A stretch of 64,000 nucleotides of DNA from Demequina sediminis (GTDB lineage Bacteria; Actinomycetota; Actinomycetes; Actinomycetales; Demequinaceae), in the NCBI RefSeq assembly GCF_030296675.1, contig NZ_AP027736.1, positions 1,984,001-2,048,000 on the forward strand. Direction: 5' to 3'. Under the pieces are notes generated by a model. The model was not told where the DNA came from and did not search any database. It saw only the letters and a program-made list of their open reading frames with translations. Shown here piece after piece: positions 1 through 12,577 of the stretch; within the stretch, counting starts at the first letter, position 1; each line of letters opens with the position of its first letter. The position numbers were made by a program, and so were the translations under genes.

Positions 1-3000
1 GCCGTCGCCGCTGGTCACGGAGGGTGCCCACGACACCAGCCGCGGCGGTGCGGGGGTGCGTACGCCCACGCCGTGACGCTCGCCGCGTCGCGGGACCGCC
101 CGACGGCGTTGACGGCGTATGCCGTGTACGTCACCTTGTCACCGTTCGCGAGGCCCGTGAGGGGTGCGCACACACCGCTCGCGGTGCAGGTCGCCACGCG
201 CGTCGAGCCCGCGAGGATGTCGAAGCCCGTGAGCGCCGGGTACGCGCCGGCCGCGGCGCCGGGGTCCACCGCGAGCGTCAGCGTGCCGTCCCCGTACGCG
301 GTCTGCGTGAGCGCGGCGGCCCCGCGCGGGAACCCCTGCAGGTCGAGGCTGATGGTTCCCGACCGCTCGGCCGCGCTCACGCGGCCCTGCGCGTCGCGCA
401 CGCTGAACACCGCGTCGCACACCCCGCCAGGGGCATCGGCGCTCCAGGAGGCGCGCACCGTCCCGGGGCCGGCCACGGCGAAGTCGACCGCGGGGCAGTC
501 GTCGGACGCGGTGACGTCCACCACCTCAAGAGGGGTCCCCGGCAGGGGGTTGACCTCCCCGCGCGCCCCGCTCACGGTGATGAGGCAGCCGTCGCCGGAG
601 GCCTGCGAGCACCGCTGCACGACCGTGCCTCCCTTGGGGAGCTCCGACGGGGCGGGGCCGACCACGAGCGACAACACCATCGGCCGCGTCTCGGGATGGC
701 TCGCGAGCGACACGGAGACGGACTCCGCGCGTCCCGGCGGGGCATCGTCCCTCGCGGTGACGGTGACGACGGTGCCGCGCCGCGACACGTCGAAGAGCGT
801 CCCCGTGTGGCTGGTCGCGATGTCGACCGCACGCGCCACGGCACCGGGCGGCCACGTCACCATGCCGGCAAGATCGAACGCGGAGGTCTCTCCGGGCGCG
901 ACCTCGATGGATGCGGACACGAGCGTGGGGACGGGGTCCGCGGGGATCACCATGACCGGCACCGGAAGCACCGTCCACCGCTCTTGTCCCACGATGCGCA
1001 CGCCGACCAGGCACGTGTCGACGTAGGGGGCGCCGTTGCCCGCGTCGTAGCGCACCACCGATGCGCCCTCGGCCGTGCAGCGCGCCTCGTCGCGCGTGCC
1101 CCCGCGCTGACCTGGGACGGGTCGATCTCGAGGGCGGTGGTGGCGGGCACCGCGAGCAGGTCTCGCAGGTCGGCCGTCGCGGAGGCACCCTCGGCGACCT
1201 CGATGCGGGCCTCCTCGCGTAGCGCGAGGCGCAGGTCCTCGTCGCCGGGCACTCGCAGGAAGCCATATCCCGTGGCGGGTTCGCCCGCGAAGTCGACGCC
1301 ATCGACCCGGAAGGGCACCACACGCGTGCGCTCGGGCAGCGGGCCCGCCACCTCCGAGCCGTCGACGGTCACGCCCTCCTGCTCACCCCACAGCGAGAGC
1401 GTCAGTCCGGCCGCGTCGCCGCTGGCCCACGCGACGGTCTGGTCGAGGACGTCGACGCCGGTGGGGAAGGACTCCCGCGTCTCGAGCGTGAGCACGGTGT
1501 CCGCGACCACGGGCACGTCGACCACGGCCTCGCGCACGGTCTTGAGGACGATCCTCCCCTGGGCGATCGAGCCGGTCTCGTTGCGCGCGGAGTAGAGGAA
1601 GGCGAAGGTGCCTGCGTCGGCGCCGACCTCGAAGGTCACGAGTCCCTGCGCGAGGGCGCCGGTGTCCGGCATGAGCGCGGCGAGCGCGGCATACTCCGGC
1701 GTGCCCGCGATCGCATCCGGTCGGACCGCCACCAGCTCGAGCTCCCCGCCAGTGAGGTCGAGGTCGTTCGCGAGCGGCTGCACCACGATGCGCCGGCCCT
1801 CGGCCGCCTGCACCTGCACGAAGTCGGTGTACGTCACGGGTGCGGGATCGGCATCGGCCGCCACCACACCCACGCGAGCGGTGGCGGTCGCGGTGCGTCC
1901 CCGCGCATCGACGACCTGATACACGAAGTCGTCCTGGCCAGCGAAGCCAGGGGACGAGGCGTAGACCAGCGCGGTGCCGTCCGCGCTGATGCGCGCCGCT
2001 CCCTGCGCGGGCTGCTCGAGGATCGCGTCGAGACGGACGGCATCGCCGTCGGGGTCGAGCCCGGCGCCGTCGAAGACGATGCGCGCCTCGTCACCCGAGG
2101 ACGCGCGGCCCGCAAGGTCGCGGGGCGTGGGGGCGGCGTTGTCCTCGCCCGCCGTGACGGTCACCGTGAGCACGGCCGTGTCGCGCTGCGAAGGATGGCC
2201 CAGCACGTACGACGCGTAGGGGATCTCATACGTACCCGGCCGGTCAGGAGCCAGGATGCGCACGAGCGGCCCCGCCCCAAAGGCCAGACCAGCCCCGTCG
2301 GGAGCCGCGACGGATCCGGGATCGAGGGCGACCACGGCGCCGGCGGCGGCGAGGTCGTTGTCCAGCACGCGAGCGTCGACCTGGCCTCCGGCACGCACCG
2401 TGATCACGTCGTTCGCGGCGACGGGAGCAGCCGGCACCGCAGCGTCCAGGAGGATCACCGTGATCTCGCCGCGGACAGTCATCGCCTCGCGGCCCGAGCC
2501 GTCGGAGACCGTGTACGCGACCACGCCGAGTGCACCGGGCTGGCCGTCGCCCGTGGTGCCCGACAGCCGCAGTGCCCCGTGACCGACGATCGACTGCTCG
2601 AGACGCGCGCCCCGCTCGGGGGCGGGAGAAGCATCGGAGACCAACAGCACCCGTCCGCCGGGGTTGGTGACCGCACCCGCCACGTCGACCGTGACGTCCT
2701 CGTGCGGACGCACAAAGGCCGTGAGAGGGACCGCGGCGAGGGCCTCATCCTCGGGGGCAAGCACCGTGACCCGCGCGGTGCCGCGCACCTGGCTCGCGCC
2801 GTCGACCACCGTGATGCCCACCGTGTACGTGCCCGAGCGGTCCGCCTCGAACACCACTCCGGACCCGTCGGGAGCCACCTCAACCGCGGCGCCGTCAACG
2901 GGATCGACACTCGCCTCCGTGACCACCTGTGCGCCGCTGCCGCCCGTCACGCGCGCGGCGGCGTCGATTGTCACGCGCACCCCTTGCAGAGCGGTCACCG

Positions 3001-4805
3001 ACACGGGCTCGAGCGAGAGGCGCGGCTGTCCGACGACCCCGATGCGGAGAGTGCGCGTCTCGCTGGCGCCCGTCGCGTCCGCGACGGTGACCTCCACCTC
3101 GACGGCCGTCGCGTCGCCTGCGTGGCGCACGACGACGGTCCCCTCCGGGGAGGCGGCCACCGCGACATCGGGATCCGCCGAGGCCGCGTGTGCGACGTAG
3201 ACCGGGTCTCCCTCGGGGTCAACCCACCCCTCGAGAACCTCGGCCGCGACCATGCCGCCCGGTTCAAGTTGGGGCGCGGGCCACGGCGCGGTGCAGTCCT
3301 CGACACCGCACCACACGGGGGCAGAGTCCGTTCCCTTGACCGCGACCGTCACCGTCGCGGGAGCGGACCGGCCCTCGTCACCCGTGCCGTCGGTGATCGC
3401 ATACGAGAACGTGGCCGTGCCGCTCGCGGCGTCCGCGACCTCGATCACGATCGACTGGCCGTCGTCGGCGAGCGCGACCGTGCCAAATCGAGGATCGGGC
3501 TGCGTGAGAGATGCCGGATCGATCGTGAGGAGATCACGGTTGGGATCGTGGTCGTTGAGCAGCACGGGCAGCCGCACCTGGCGTCCGGCGCGGACGCCGA
3601 ACGAGTCGTCCTCCGCGACCGGCGGGCGTGGATCCCTCACCTCGACTGTGGTCTCGTCCTCGTCGGCCTCGGTGGCCGACTCGCGATCGGGTTCCCAATC
3701 CTGGGACGAGCGCACGAGCGTGCCGGACGGGACGTCCCACACCCATCCGCTGCGTGACTCGTTGAGCACCATGCGAGAGCCGTTGCCGCGCAGGACGGGC
3801 TCACGCCGCTGACCGAGTTCCCCCGGCATAGTCGAGCGGCACCGCGGGTCCCGCGGAACTCCACAGGGTCCCGCCGCCGTCGCCGTCGCCCAGCCACGCC
3901 GCGTACACCACTCCGTCCAGCTCGGCCGGCGCCGCGGGTGCTCCCGCGATCGCATCGGAACCGAACACGCGGACCGGTGCGCCGCCATCGGCCGCCGCGA
4001 CCACCAGCCCCCGACCGTCGGCGATGTGCACGTCGGCCGCCTCCGTCGCGCGCTGCAGCCTGGCGTCGGGGTCGACCCCCGTCGCGACCGAACCGTCCAC
4101 CCCCTCGCGCCACAGCAGCCCCGTCGCGGCGTCAAGGAGAGCCCATCGACCCGCGGCAAGCGTCACCTGGACGTCACCGTCGACCGGGACGCCCGGCACG
4201 GGATCGACACCGTCGACGGTCCCGTCCGCTCCCACGCGCACGACCCCTCCGGCGACGGGTGAGTAGGCCGCGATCACACCCGCCGCGTCGACCGCCACGG
4301 CCACCGCGCGCAGCCCCAGGCCGCCGTCGAGGGTGACCTCACGTGGCGCCGTCGCGGTGCCGTCCGACAGTCGGCCGACGAGCACGTCGCCGTCACCAGC
4401 CAGGTACGCGACCATGTCCCCTCCCGCGACCACGGCCGTGGTGCCTGGCGGGGTCGCGATCGCGCCCGCGCCGGTCACATCGGCGGGTCGGGCTGCTTCG
4501 ACGATCGTCGCGTTCGTGAGGCTCGCCGACAGCACCAGGAGGCGGTCGCCGTCCTGCACGATGTCGGACGGGGCGTCGACGTCCTTGACCGTGTCGACCT
4601 CCGCGATCTCCGTGTTGACCCGCGCATAGCGCTGCCCCGCGCCGGTCTGGAGCGCCCAGACCGACGGATCCACGGCATCGGCCTCTCGCTCGTCGAAGCC
4701 GGGAGCGATCACCATGCCGATCGCGGCCGCGACCAGCGCCACGCCTGCGACGATGCGACCGGCGCGGCGACGTCGCGCGGCGGTGGCGCGTCCGACGTCC
4801 GTCAC
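1..4805 (-). CDS. Large Ig-like/fibronectin-repeat surface protein (C-terminus outside window)
   Basis: Probably a membrane-anchored extracytoplasmic protein of more than 1,600 residues. The GTG start at 4805 overlaps the upstream kinase stop as GTGA. A basic N-terminus and one membrane segment (about residues 17-35) precede a region of about 300 residues of short beta repeats. Repeated cadherin/Ig-like modules follow, with recurring patterns such as VLLNDHDPNRD and DPDGD, and the visible end is fibronectin type III-like. The reading frame breaks three times: near 3820-3824 (one extra base in a C run), near 1099-1103 (C5 where C6 restores frame) and near 55. All three junctions read through smoothly once corrected, so I treat this as one gene with sequence errors. 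Coupling to a Ser/Thr kinase suggests a surface or adhesion role under phospho-control; the exact function is unknown. Confidence 0.75.
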
Positions 4806-5854
4806 CCGCCGCCCGCCAGCGACATGACCAGGGCCGTGGTGAGCGTCGCGATCACCACCGCTCCCACGACCCATCCGACGATCGCGCGCGGGCTCGTGCG
4901 GGGCGGCCGCGCGAGAGTCGACGACGACGTCACGTGGCGGCGTGGCGCGACGGGCACCGTCGACCGCGCCGGACCTCGCGGAGACTCGTCGACCGTCACG
5001 CGCGAGGACTGCGACCAGGCCTCGGAGGGCACCTCGAGGGGTGTGACGGGCAGGCCCAACTCGCGCTGGACCTCCTGCAGGGCCGCGCCGAACGCGAGCG
5101 CGCTGTGGTGGCGGTCCCCCGGCACGCGTCGCAGGCCGCCCGCGAGCGCCGCCTCGAGAGACGCGGGGACGTCCGCACGGCCGGTGGGACGGTACTTCGC
5201 CTTGAGGATGCGGGCCTTCAGTTCGTCCGAGCCGAGCCTGCGGTCGGGCTCGTCGAAGGGGCTGTGCTGCGCGAGCAGCGTGTAGACGGTCGCGGCGAGC
5301 GACCACACATCAGACGCGACCGTGCCCGAACTCATGCGGTCCACGACCTCGGGGGCGCTCCACGGCGGGCTCATCGCCACGTCGTCGGCGTCGCCCGCCA
5401 TCACCGCGGTGGCGACACCAAAGTCCGACAGCACCGGATGGCCGAACTGCGTCACGAGGATGTTCGACGGCTTGATGTCCCTGTGCAGCATCCCGATGCG
5501 GTGAGCCGCCTCGACTGCAGAGGCGACCTGCACGCCCACCGCGAGCACCTCGGCCACCGGAATCTGCTCCGCGCGGTAGCGGTTGGCGAGCGAACCGGGA
5601 CAATACTCGACCACCATGTACGGCCGTCCATCGCTCGATACCGAGGCCTCGTGGAGCGTCAGGATCGAGGGGTGGGAGCTGAGCGCCGCCATGACGTCGG
5701 CCTCGACCGCGAGCGAGCGCACGGCGGCGTCACGCACCTTCGCGTGCAGCACCTTGACCGCGACCTGGCGGCGCGGCATGTCTTGCTGGAACAGGAAGAC
5801 ATCCGCGAAGCCGCCCTGCCCGAGCGGCCGCACATGCGTGTAGCCGGGGAGCAC
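4802..5854 (-). CDS. Serine/threonine protein kinase, membrane anchored
   Basis: 350-residue Hanks-type kinase. The glycine loop GQGGFADV is at 12-19, the ATP-binding Lys at 34, the catalytic HRDIKPSN at 124-131 and DFG at 144-146. A C-terminal membrane helix (about 322-345) ends near the last residue, so there is no extracellular PASTA or other sensor domain. A stop lies upstream in frame and the only plausible start is GTG at 5854, just ahead of the LGQGG loop. The gene overlaps the downstream giant surface protein by 4 nt (GTGA), so the two are probably co-translated. Substrates cannot be told from sequence. Confidence 0.9.
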   Translation of the reverse strand: MLPGYTHVRPLGQGGFADVFLFQQDMPRRQVAVKVLHAKVRDAAVRSLAVEADVMAALSSHPSILTLHEASVSSDGRPYMVVEYCPGSLANRYRAEQIPVAEVLAVGVQVASAVEAAHRIGMLHRDIKPSNILVTQFGHPVLSDFGVATAVMAGDADDVAMSPPWSAPEVVDRMSSGTVASDVWSLAATVYTLLAQHSPFDEPDRRLGSDELKARILKAKYRPTGRADVPASLEAALAGGLRRVPGDRHHSALAFGAALQEVQRELGLPVTPLEVPSEAWSQSSRVTVDESPRGPARSTVPVAPRRHVTSSSTLARPPRTSPRAIVGWVVGAVVIATLTTALVMSLAGGG

Positions 5855-5987
5855 GGGGGCTGGAGCGACGGGCGTGTCATGACCGTCCGAGCCCGGCTCG
5901 CGGGCGGCGGGTCGGGGACGGCGCGGTCATGACGACAGGGTAACTGGGGGCGCGTCGAGCATGGGTACGGGAGCCGGGCGCGGCGGC

Positions 5988-8869
5988 TCAGCGCTCGTGC
6001 GTGACGTCCTCATACTCGCCGAGCGGAGGGCACGCGCACACGAGATTGCGGTCGCCGTGAGCGTTGTCGATGCGTCGCACGGGCGGCCAGTACTTGTCGA
6101 CCCGCAGGGCCCGCACGGGGAACGCGGCCTGCTCACGCGAATACGCCTGCGCCCACGAGTCGGCAGCGATCATCGCGACCGTGTGCGGCGCGTGCCGCAG
6201 CGCCGAGTCCTCCGCGGCGATCTCGCCGCGCTCGATCGCGGCGATCTCCTCGCGGATGGTTACCATCGCCTCGATGAACCGGTCAATCTCGCCCAGGTCC
6301 TCGGATTCGGTGGGCTCGACCATGAGCGTGCCGGCGACGGGGAAGGACATCGTGGGCGCGTGAATCCCGAAGTCGATGAGGCGCTTCGCGATGTCCTCCG
6401 CCGTGACCCCGGTGGTCGCGGTGAGCGGCCGAATGTCGAGGATGCACTCGTGTGCGACGAGCCCACCCGGCCCGCGATACAGCACGGGGAAGTGAGGCTC
6501 GAGCCGCGCGGCAACGTAGTTGGCGGCCAGCACCGCCGTCTCGGTCGCGCGACGCAGACCCTCGTGTCCCATGAGCGCGATGTACGCCCACGAGATCGGC
6601 AGGATGCCCGCCGATCCATACGGCGCGGCCGACACGGGTGCGCCGGTGCGCGCGAGCTCGGCGGGCGACTGCACGGGCGCATCCGATCCGGGCAGGAACG
6701 GCACCAGGTGCTGAGCGACGGCGACGGGTCCCACGCCGGGACCGCCCCCACCGTGAGGGATGCAGAACGTCTTGTGCAGATTGAGGTGCGAGACGTCTCC
6801 GCCGAAGTGGCCGGGCTTCGCGATGCCCACGAGCGCGTTGAGGTTCGCGCCGTCGATGTAGACCTGCCCACCGGCCTCGTGCACCGCGGCACACACCTCG
6901 CCCACGTGCTCCTCGAACACGCCATGGGTCGAGGGATAGGTGATCATGATGCAGCTCACGCGACCCTCATGTGCCGCGAGCTTCGCGCGCAGGTCGACAA
7001 GGTCCACCTCGCCATCGGCCGCGGTGGCCACCACGACCACGCGCATGCCCGCGAGCACCGCGGAGGCGGCGTTGGTGCCATGGGCCGATGCCGGGATGAG
7101 GCACACGTCCTCTCGCCCTGGCCTTGGGCCAGGTGGTAGCCGCGGATCGCGAGCAGGCCGGCGTACTCGCCGCGCGAGCCGGCATTGGGCTGCACGGACA
7201 CCGCCGCGTACCCGGTGATGTCCGCGAGCCATCCCTCGAGCTGAGCGATCATCTCGCGGTAGCCGGCGGTCTGCTCGGCAGGCGCGAACGGGTGGATCTG
7301 CGCAAACTCGGGCCAGCTCACCGCGGCCATCTCGACAGCCGAGTTGAGCTTCATCGTGCACGACCCCAACGGGATCATGGTGCGGTCCAGCGCGAGGTCG
7401 CGGTCGGCGAGGCGGCGCATGTACCTCATGAGCGCGGTCTCGGACCGGTGTGCGTGGAAGACGGGGTGTGTGAGGTAGTCGGACGTGCGGCGCATCCTCA
7501 CCGGGATGGTCACGGTGGGTCCGGTGTAGACGCGCCAGGGGGCGGGCTTGTCGAGCGCCGCCTCGACGATCGTCGTGAGGATCTCAGGGGTGGTGCGCTC
7601 GTCGCACGCGATCGCGACGGAGTCGGCGTCGAGGCGACGGATGTTGATGCCGCGCGCGGCCACGCGCGCGATCACCGAGTCTGCTCCGCGAGGGACGTCG
7701 AGCACCACGGTGTCGAAGAAGTGCTCGTGGCGGATCGCGACGCCGCGCGCGCGGAGCGCATCGGCGAGCGTCGCCGCCATCGTGTGCACCTGCAGCGCGA
7801 TCTCTCGCAGCCCCTCGGGCCCGTGATAGACCGCGTAGAAGCCGGCGACGATCGCAAGCAGCGCCTGCGCGGTGCAGATGTTCGAGGTCGCCTTGTCGCG
7901 GCGAATGTGCTGCTCGCGCGTCTGCAGCGCGAGGCGGTACGCGACGTCGCCGTCCGCGTCGACCGAGACCCCGACCAGTCGACCGGGAAGCTGGCGCTCG
8001 AGCCCCTCGCGCACCGCGATGAAGGCAGCGTGGGGGCCGCCGAAGAACATCGGCACACCGAAGCGCTGCGCCGAGCCCACCGCGATGTCGGCTCCCAGTT
8101 CCCCTGGCGCCTTGACCACACACAGCGACAGGAGGTCCGCGGCGACCGTGACCAGGCCCCCGGCGGCGTGGGCGGCTTCGATGACCGGCGTCACGTCGCG
8201 CACGAGTCCCGACTGCCCGGGCTGCTGAATCACCACGCCCACGAGGTCGCCAGGGGCCTGCCAGCCGTCCCCGAGGTCGTGCACCTCGAGAGGCAGCCCG
8301 ATCGCCTCCGCCTGCGCGCTCACCACGGCGATCGTTTGGGGCAGGCATTCCGAGTCGAGGACGATCCTGCCGCCCTCGCGACCGCGGACAGCCCGGCGCA
8401 TGAGCAGCATGGCCTCGGCGACGGCCGTGGCCTCGTCGAGCAACGATGCGCCGGCGACGGGCAGTGCCGTGAGGTCCGACACCAACGTCTGGAAGTTGAG
8501 CATCGCCTCGAGGCGGCCCTGCGAGATCTCGGCCTGATAGGGCGTGTAGGCGGTGTACCACGCGGGGTTCTCGAGCACTCCACGCTGAATCGCCATGGGC
8601 GTCACCGTGTCGGAGTAGCCCTGGCCGATCATCGACACCGCGACCGTGTTGCGCCCTGCCATCGTCCGCAGCGCCGCGAGCACCTCTTGCTCCGTGCGCG
8701 GCTCGGGCAGCACCACGACGTCGTCGAGGCGGATCGCGGCGGGCACCGCCGCGTCGATGAGCGCGTCGAGGGAGGGCTGCCCCACCGCGGCCAGCATCGT
8801 CTCGAGGGCCGGCGCGTCGGGACCGATATGGCGGTCGGCGAAGGAGGTCACCGGCCCATTGTTGCGCAT
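5988..8869 (-). CDS. gcvP: Glycine dehydrogenase (decarboxylating), P-protein
   Basis: PLP enzyme of the glycine cleavage system: it decarboxylates glycine and passes the aminomethyl group to the lipoyl H-protein. The corrected length of about 960 residues is normal for the single-chain form. The N-terminal half starts [17 protein letters not shown], and the C-terminal half carries the PLP-lysine motif [18 protein letters not shown] at about residue 700. A frameshift near 7109-7110 splits the reading frame between QGQGER and [17 protein letters not shown]; one extra C on the plus strand restores it. Start ATG at 8869 ([10 protein letters not shown]); a GTG six codons in is the alternative. 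No gcvT or gcvH lies beside it, and I see no glycine riboswitch in the short upstream region. Confidence 0.92.
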
Positions 8870-8919
8870 CGTGCCAGCGTGGCGAGGGAGGATGTGGCGC
8901 ACTCCACCCCAGACGCGAC

Positions 8920-8951
8920 GGCGGGGCCGGGCCGTGAGGCCCGACCCCGCC
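8920..8951 (-). terminator. Hairpin terminator downstream of the 5'-nucleotidase gene
   Basis: Two 14-nt arms with one G-U-compatible mismatch surround a GTGA loop, 20 nt past the stop at 8971. There is no strong U tail, as is common in high-GC actinobacteria. Confidence 0.6.
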
Positions 8952-8970
8952 ATCGTGCGGGTGCCGCGAA

Positions 8971-11527
8971 CTAGGCGATCCAGCCCTCGGCGAAGCGGTA
9001 CAGGAACGCCGCGATCGCGTCGCGCTTGATCTTCGCCGTGGCACGGAAGGTGCCGTCCGACCAGCCCTGCGTGATGCCCTCCGAGGCGAGCCACTCGATC
9101 TCCACGTAGTAGGCGGAGGTCTCGGGGGTCACGTCCGAGAACGTCGGCTCCGCCGGCGGCTCGAACTCGGGCTCTCCCGCGAGGCGGTAGAGGAACGCCG
9201 CCACCGCGTCACGGCTGATCTTGGCCGTGGGGCGGAAGGTGCCGTCCGGGTAGCCCGTCGTGATGCCCTGAGCCGCGAGCCACTCGATCTCCGTGTAGAA
9301 CTCGGTCGACTCGGGAGTCACGTCCGAGAACGTCGGCTCCGCCGGCGGCTCGAACTCGGGCTCTCCCGCGAGGCGGTAGATGAACGCCGCGAGCGCGTCG
9401 CGTCCCGCGAGGGCGAGCGGGCGGAACTCGACGGTGCCGTCGGGCAGCGTCCACCCCTGCGAGATGTTCTCGCGCGCGAGCCACTGGATGGACTCGGCGT
9501 GCTCGCTGTACTCGGGCGAGGCCGGGTCGGTCGAGATGTCGCCGAACTCCACGATGTCGATGACGATCGGGAAGATCGTGCCCGTCGTGTCGCCCTCGAC
9601 CACCAGGATCTGCTCGCCGGTCACGCCAGCGGGCAGCTCGAAGGCGAGGGTCGCCTTGCCGTGCTCGTCGAACGTGTCGGTCGGCAGCGCGTTGTCCACC
9701 GGGAACGTGCCGAGCTCCTCACCCTGGAGCGTCACGGTCACCGTCGAGTCGACCAGGTCGCCCGGGCCGGTCATCGCGAGCGAGCTCAGGTCGAGGTCGA
9801 CCATCCCGCCCTCGTAGGGGGTGAGGTCGCCCGAGACGCCGATGGCGTGCTGGGCGTAGTCGGTGCCGAGCGAGCCGTTCTCCGCGAGGTAGTCGACCAT
9901 CGCGTTGAGGTCGACGCGGCCCGAGTCGGCACGGTCGGTGCCCTCGGCGAACGTGGTGAAGTTGTCGCCACCCGCCGCGAGGAAGGAGTTGACGGCCACG
10001 GTGACGGTGTCGGTGGGCTCGATGAAGTCCTCCCCGACCCACATCTGCGTGATCGTGCGGCCCGTCGGGTCGTAGGTGTAGCCGAATCCCTCGGAGGTTC
10101 CCAGTCGCAGGAAGGGCCGGGACGAGCCGGCGGGCTGCCACTGCTCCTCGAGGACCTCCGCGAGCTGGACGCCGGTGAGCGTCATGGTCACGAGCGTGTT
10201 GGCGAAGGGCTGCGCGCCCGCCGCCTGCTTGTAGGTGACGTCGCTCGGGTAGTCGCCGGTGCCGTTGGCCACGCCGAGCATGTCGCCGCGCAGTCCGCCC
10301 GGGTTCATGAACGCGATCTCGGCGCCGTTGCCCGCCGTGGCCCACCGCTGGACCTCAGCGATGGCGTTGCCCAGCGTCGACTCCGCTCCACGCGTGGAAC
10401 CCGTCGCACCGGACGCGGTCCGCGCGCGGTACAGCGGCATCTCGAGCTCGCCGAGCACCTCGGCGCCCAGGATGTCGGCCTCGGCGGTCGCATCGGCGAC
10501 CATCTGGGCGACCTCGGGGTCCTGCGGATACACGGCCGCGCCGCCGACCCACAGGTCGACAATCTCGGTCGACAAGCCCACGACGTCGCCCGTGACATCG
10601 TCGACCTCGAAGACCAGGCGGTTGACGTTCATGCCGTACTGACCGGAGGAGACCACCGGACGCTCGGTGACCGCGCGGCCCTCGGTGATCCACTCGGCCA
10701 CCGGCACACGGTGGTCGTACGCGAGGTGCGTGTGGCCGGAGACCACGGCGTCGATGCTCGGGTCGAGTTCGGCGAGCATCGCACCGAAGTCGTTCGACGT
10801 GTCGACCGCGTCCGCGTAAGCGGTGGTCGGGGCACCCTCGTGCACCAGCAGCACGATGAGGTCCGCGCCCGCCTCCTCGAGGTCGGCGGCGCTGCGGTTT
10901 GCGGCGACTGCCTCCTCCTCGAAGGTGAGGTTGGCCACGCCGTCGGGCGACACGAGCGAGGGTCTCGTCGGTCACGACACCCACGAAGCCCACCTCGACG
11001 TCGCCGAAGTCCTGAATCCAGGTCTCGGGCAGCGCGGGGTCACCCGAACCCACGAGGCGCACGTTCGCTCCCAGGTACTTCCACTCGGCGCCGCCCAGCG
11101 GGTTGGTCTCCGCGTCGAAGGGGGCCATCACGCGCGAGATCAGGTCGTCGTAGCCGCCGTCGAACTCGTGGTTACCCACCGCGGAGACGTCCAGACCAGC
11201 GGCGTTGAGCGCGTCGATCGTGGGCTTGTCCTTGGCGATGAAGCTCTCGAACGTCGACGCGCCGATCAGGTCGCCTGCGGCAACGAACACCGAGTTGGCG
11301 TAGTCCTCCTCCAGGTCGGCGATCGCGGTCGCCAGTGACGCGGCACCTGCGGCCTCGCCAAAGGAGTCCGGCAGGATGCGGCCGTGGAAGTCGTTGATGC
11401 CCAGGATCTGGACCTCGGTGGTGGCGGGCTCCTCGGCAGCCTGCGCGGGTACTGCGAGTGCGGTCGCCATGAGTCCGACCGCGCCGGCGGCCCCCATGGC
11501 TAGCGCCCGCGACGCGGGACGATTCAT
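8971..11527 (-). CDS. Secreted 5'-nucleotidase/metallophosphoesterase with three SLH-like repeats
   Basis: About 850 residues. A signal peptide ends near VPAQAAE (about residue 32). The metallophosphatase domain shows [15 protein letters not shown] and SGHTH metal-binding motifs, and a 5'-nucleotidase C-terminal domain follows ([20 protein letters not shown]). The last 185 residues are three SLH-like repeats of the type FSDVTPE...[20 protein letters not shown], spaced by [11 protein letters not shown]. It should hydrolyse extracellular nucleotides or UDP-sugars to scavenge nucleoside and phosphate while attached to the envelope. Start ATG 11527 has a good AAAGGAGA site. The frame breaks near 10960-10962 between VVTDET and SLVSPDG; restoring two C residues gives the family motif ETPSLVSP. 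It is probably a sequence error. Confidence 0.9.
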
Positions 11528-11653
11528 GCTGTCTCTCCTTTGGTGACGGTGACGGCCGGCGTTGTGGCACGGCGCGCCTCTTCGCAACCTAGACCCCAGG
11601 GCGACGTCGCGCAGGGGGAGACGGAGAGTCTTCACCCAATCCTTACTCGCGCG

Positions 11654-12577
11654 TTACATGTCCGTCACATCAACATTGTGATCCGCCCGGTTTCGACGCC
11701 TGAGGGCCCCGATCACCAAGCCGACGCCAAGCCCTGTCACGTCCGCGAGGGTCATGAGGAACCGGCTGATGAGCGCGAGGCTGAGCGCCGCCCCCTGTGT
11801 CGCCACGGACTGGAGCGCGAGCACCAGCGCTGCTTCGCGCGCCCCTGCACCCGCAGGAGCAATGACCACGACGAAGCCCACGAGCCACGCGAAGGCAAAC
11901 GCCCCCGTCGCCAGGATGAGGTCGGTGCCCGGAGCGAGCTCCCGCAGCAGCAGCCACGCGTGCGCGCCCAGCACCAGCCACTGCACCACGTTGAGCCCCA
12001 CCGCGGCGAGCAGGGGCCGCGCGCCGATCCGCACGGGCTGCTCGGTCCGGCGGGTGATCCGGAAGGCCACTCCGACGATCCGCACGAGCACGGCCGGCAC
12101 GAGGCACGCCGCGAGGCCCGCCGCCACCACGATCACCCACCAGTACTCCGCGAGCGCCCCCGGCACCGAGATGATGAGCCCCACCGTGCCGACGATCGCC
12201 GCGGTGACCGCACCGACCACCATCGCAACCAGCGAGCCGGTCATCGCCCGCGCTCGGCTCACGCCGTGGTCGCGCGCGAACTCGGCCTGCGCGATGACCG
12301 GCCACACGGAGCCGGGGACGTACTTGCCGATCTGAGAGAGCAGGAAGACGCGCAGCGCCTCGGGGACGGTCGCATCGAGACCCACCGCGCGCATCACCTC
12401 ACGCCACGCCAGTGCCGCGAGCACGAGTGCGACGAGCGTGAGCGCGAAGGCGCCCGCGATCGCGCCCCACGTGAGGGAGCGCCATGCGGCCGTGACGTCA
12501 TCCCAGGTGGACACGAGGGCCCACGCGAGGAGGGCGGTGGCGACGGCGAGGAAGACCCAGCGGAGCGCTTGCTTCAT
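11654..12577 (-). CDS. YbhN/UPF0104-type (lysylphosphatidylglycerol synthase TM-like) membrane protein
   Basis: 307-residue integral membrane protein with about eight hydrophobic helices and the family-type segment LSQIGKYVPGSVWP. Related flippase-like proteins act in lipid or glycolipid metabolism. The start ATG 12577 overlaps the stop of the upstream epimerase (ATGA), and upstream in-frame codons lie inside that gene. Together with the neighbouring epimerase and glycosyltransferase it may handle a glycolipid or polysaccharide precursor, which is inference from context. Confidence 0.8.
   Translation of the reverse strand: MKQALRWVFLAVATALLAWALVSTWDDVTAAWRSLTWGAIAGAFALTLVALVLAALAWREVMRAVGLDATVPEALRVFLLSQIGKYVPGSVWPVIAQAEFARDHGVSRARAMTGSLVAMVVGAVTAAIVGTVGLIISVPGALAEYWWVIVVAAGLAACLVPAVLVRIVGVAFRITRRTEQPVRIGARPLLAAVGLNVVQWLVLGAHAWLLLRELAPGTDLILATGAFAFAWLVGFVVVIAPAGAGAREAALVLALQSVATQGAALSLALISRFLMTLADVTGLGVGLVIGALRRRNRADHNVDVTDM

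Noticed and set aside
2195..3757. 520-codon plus-strand frame inside the surface protein gene
   Set aside because: Composition is that of a shadow frame (Arg/His/Asp-rich, no domain) and the minus strand encodes recognisable Ig-like repeats.
8870..8970. Glycine riboswitch upstream of gcvP
   Set aside because: Only about 100 bp lie between gcvP and the neighbouring stop, occupied by the terminator of the other gene; no tandem aptamer pattern is seen.
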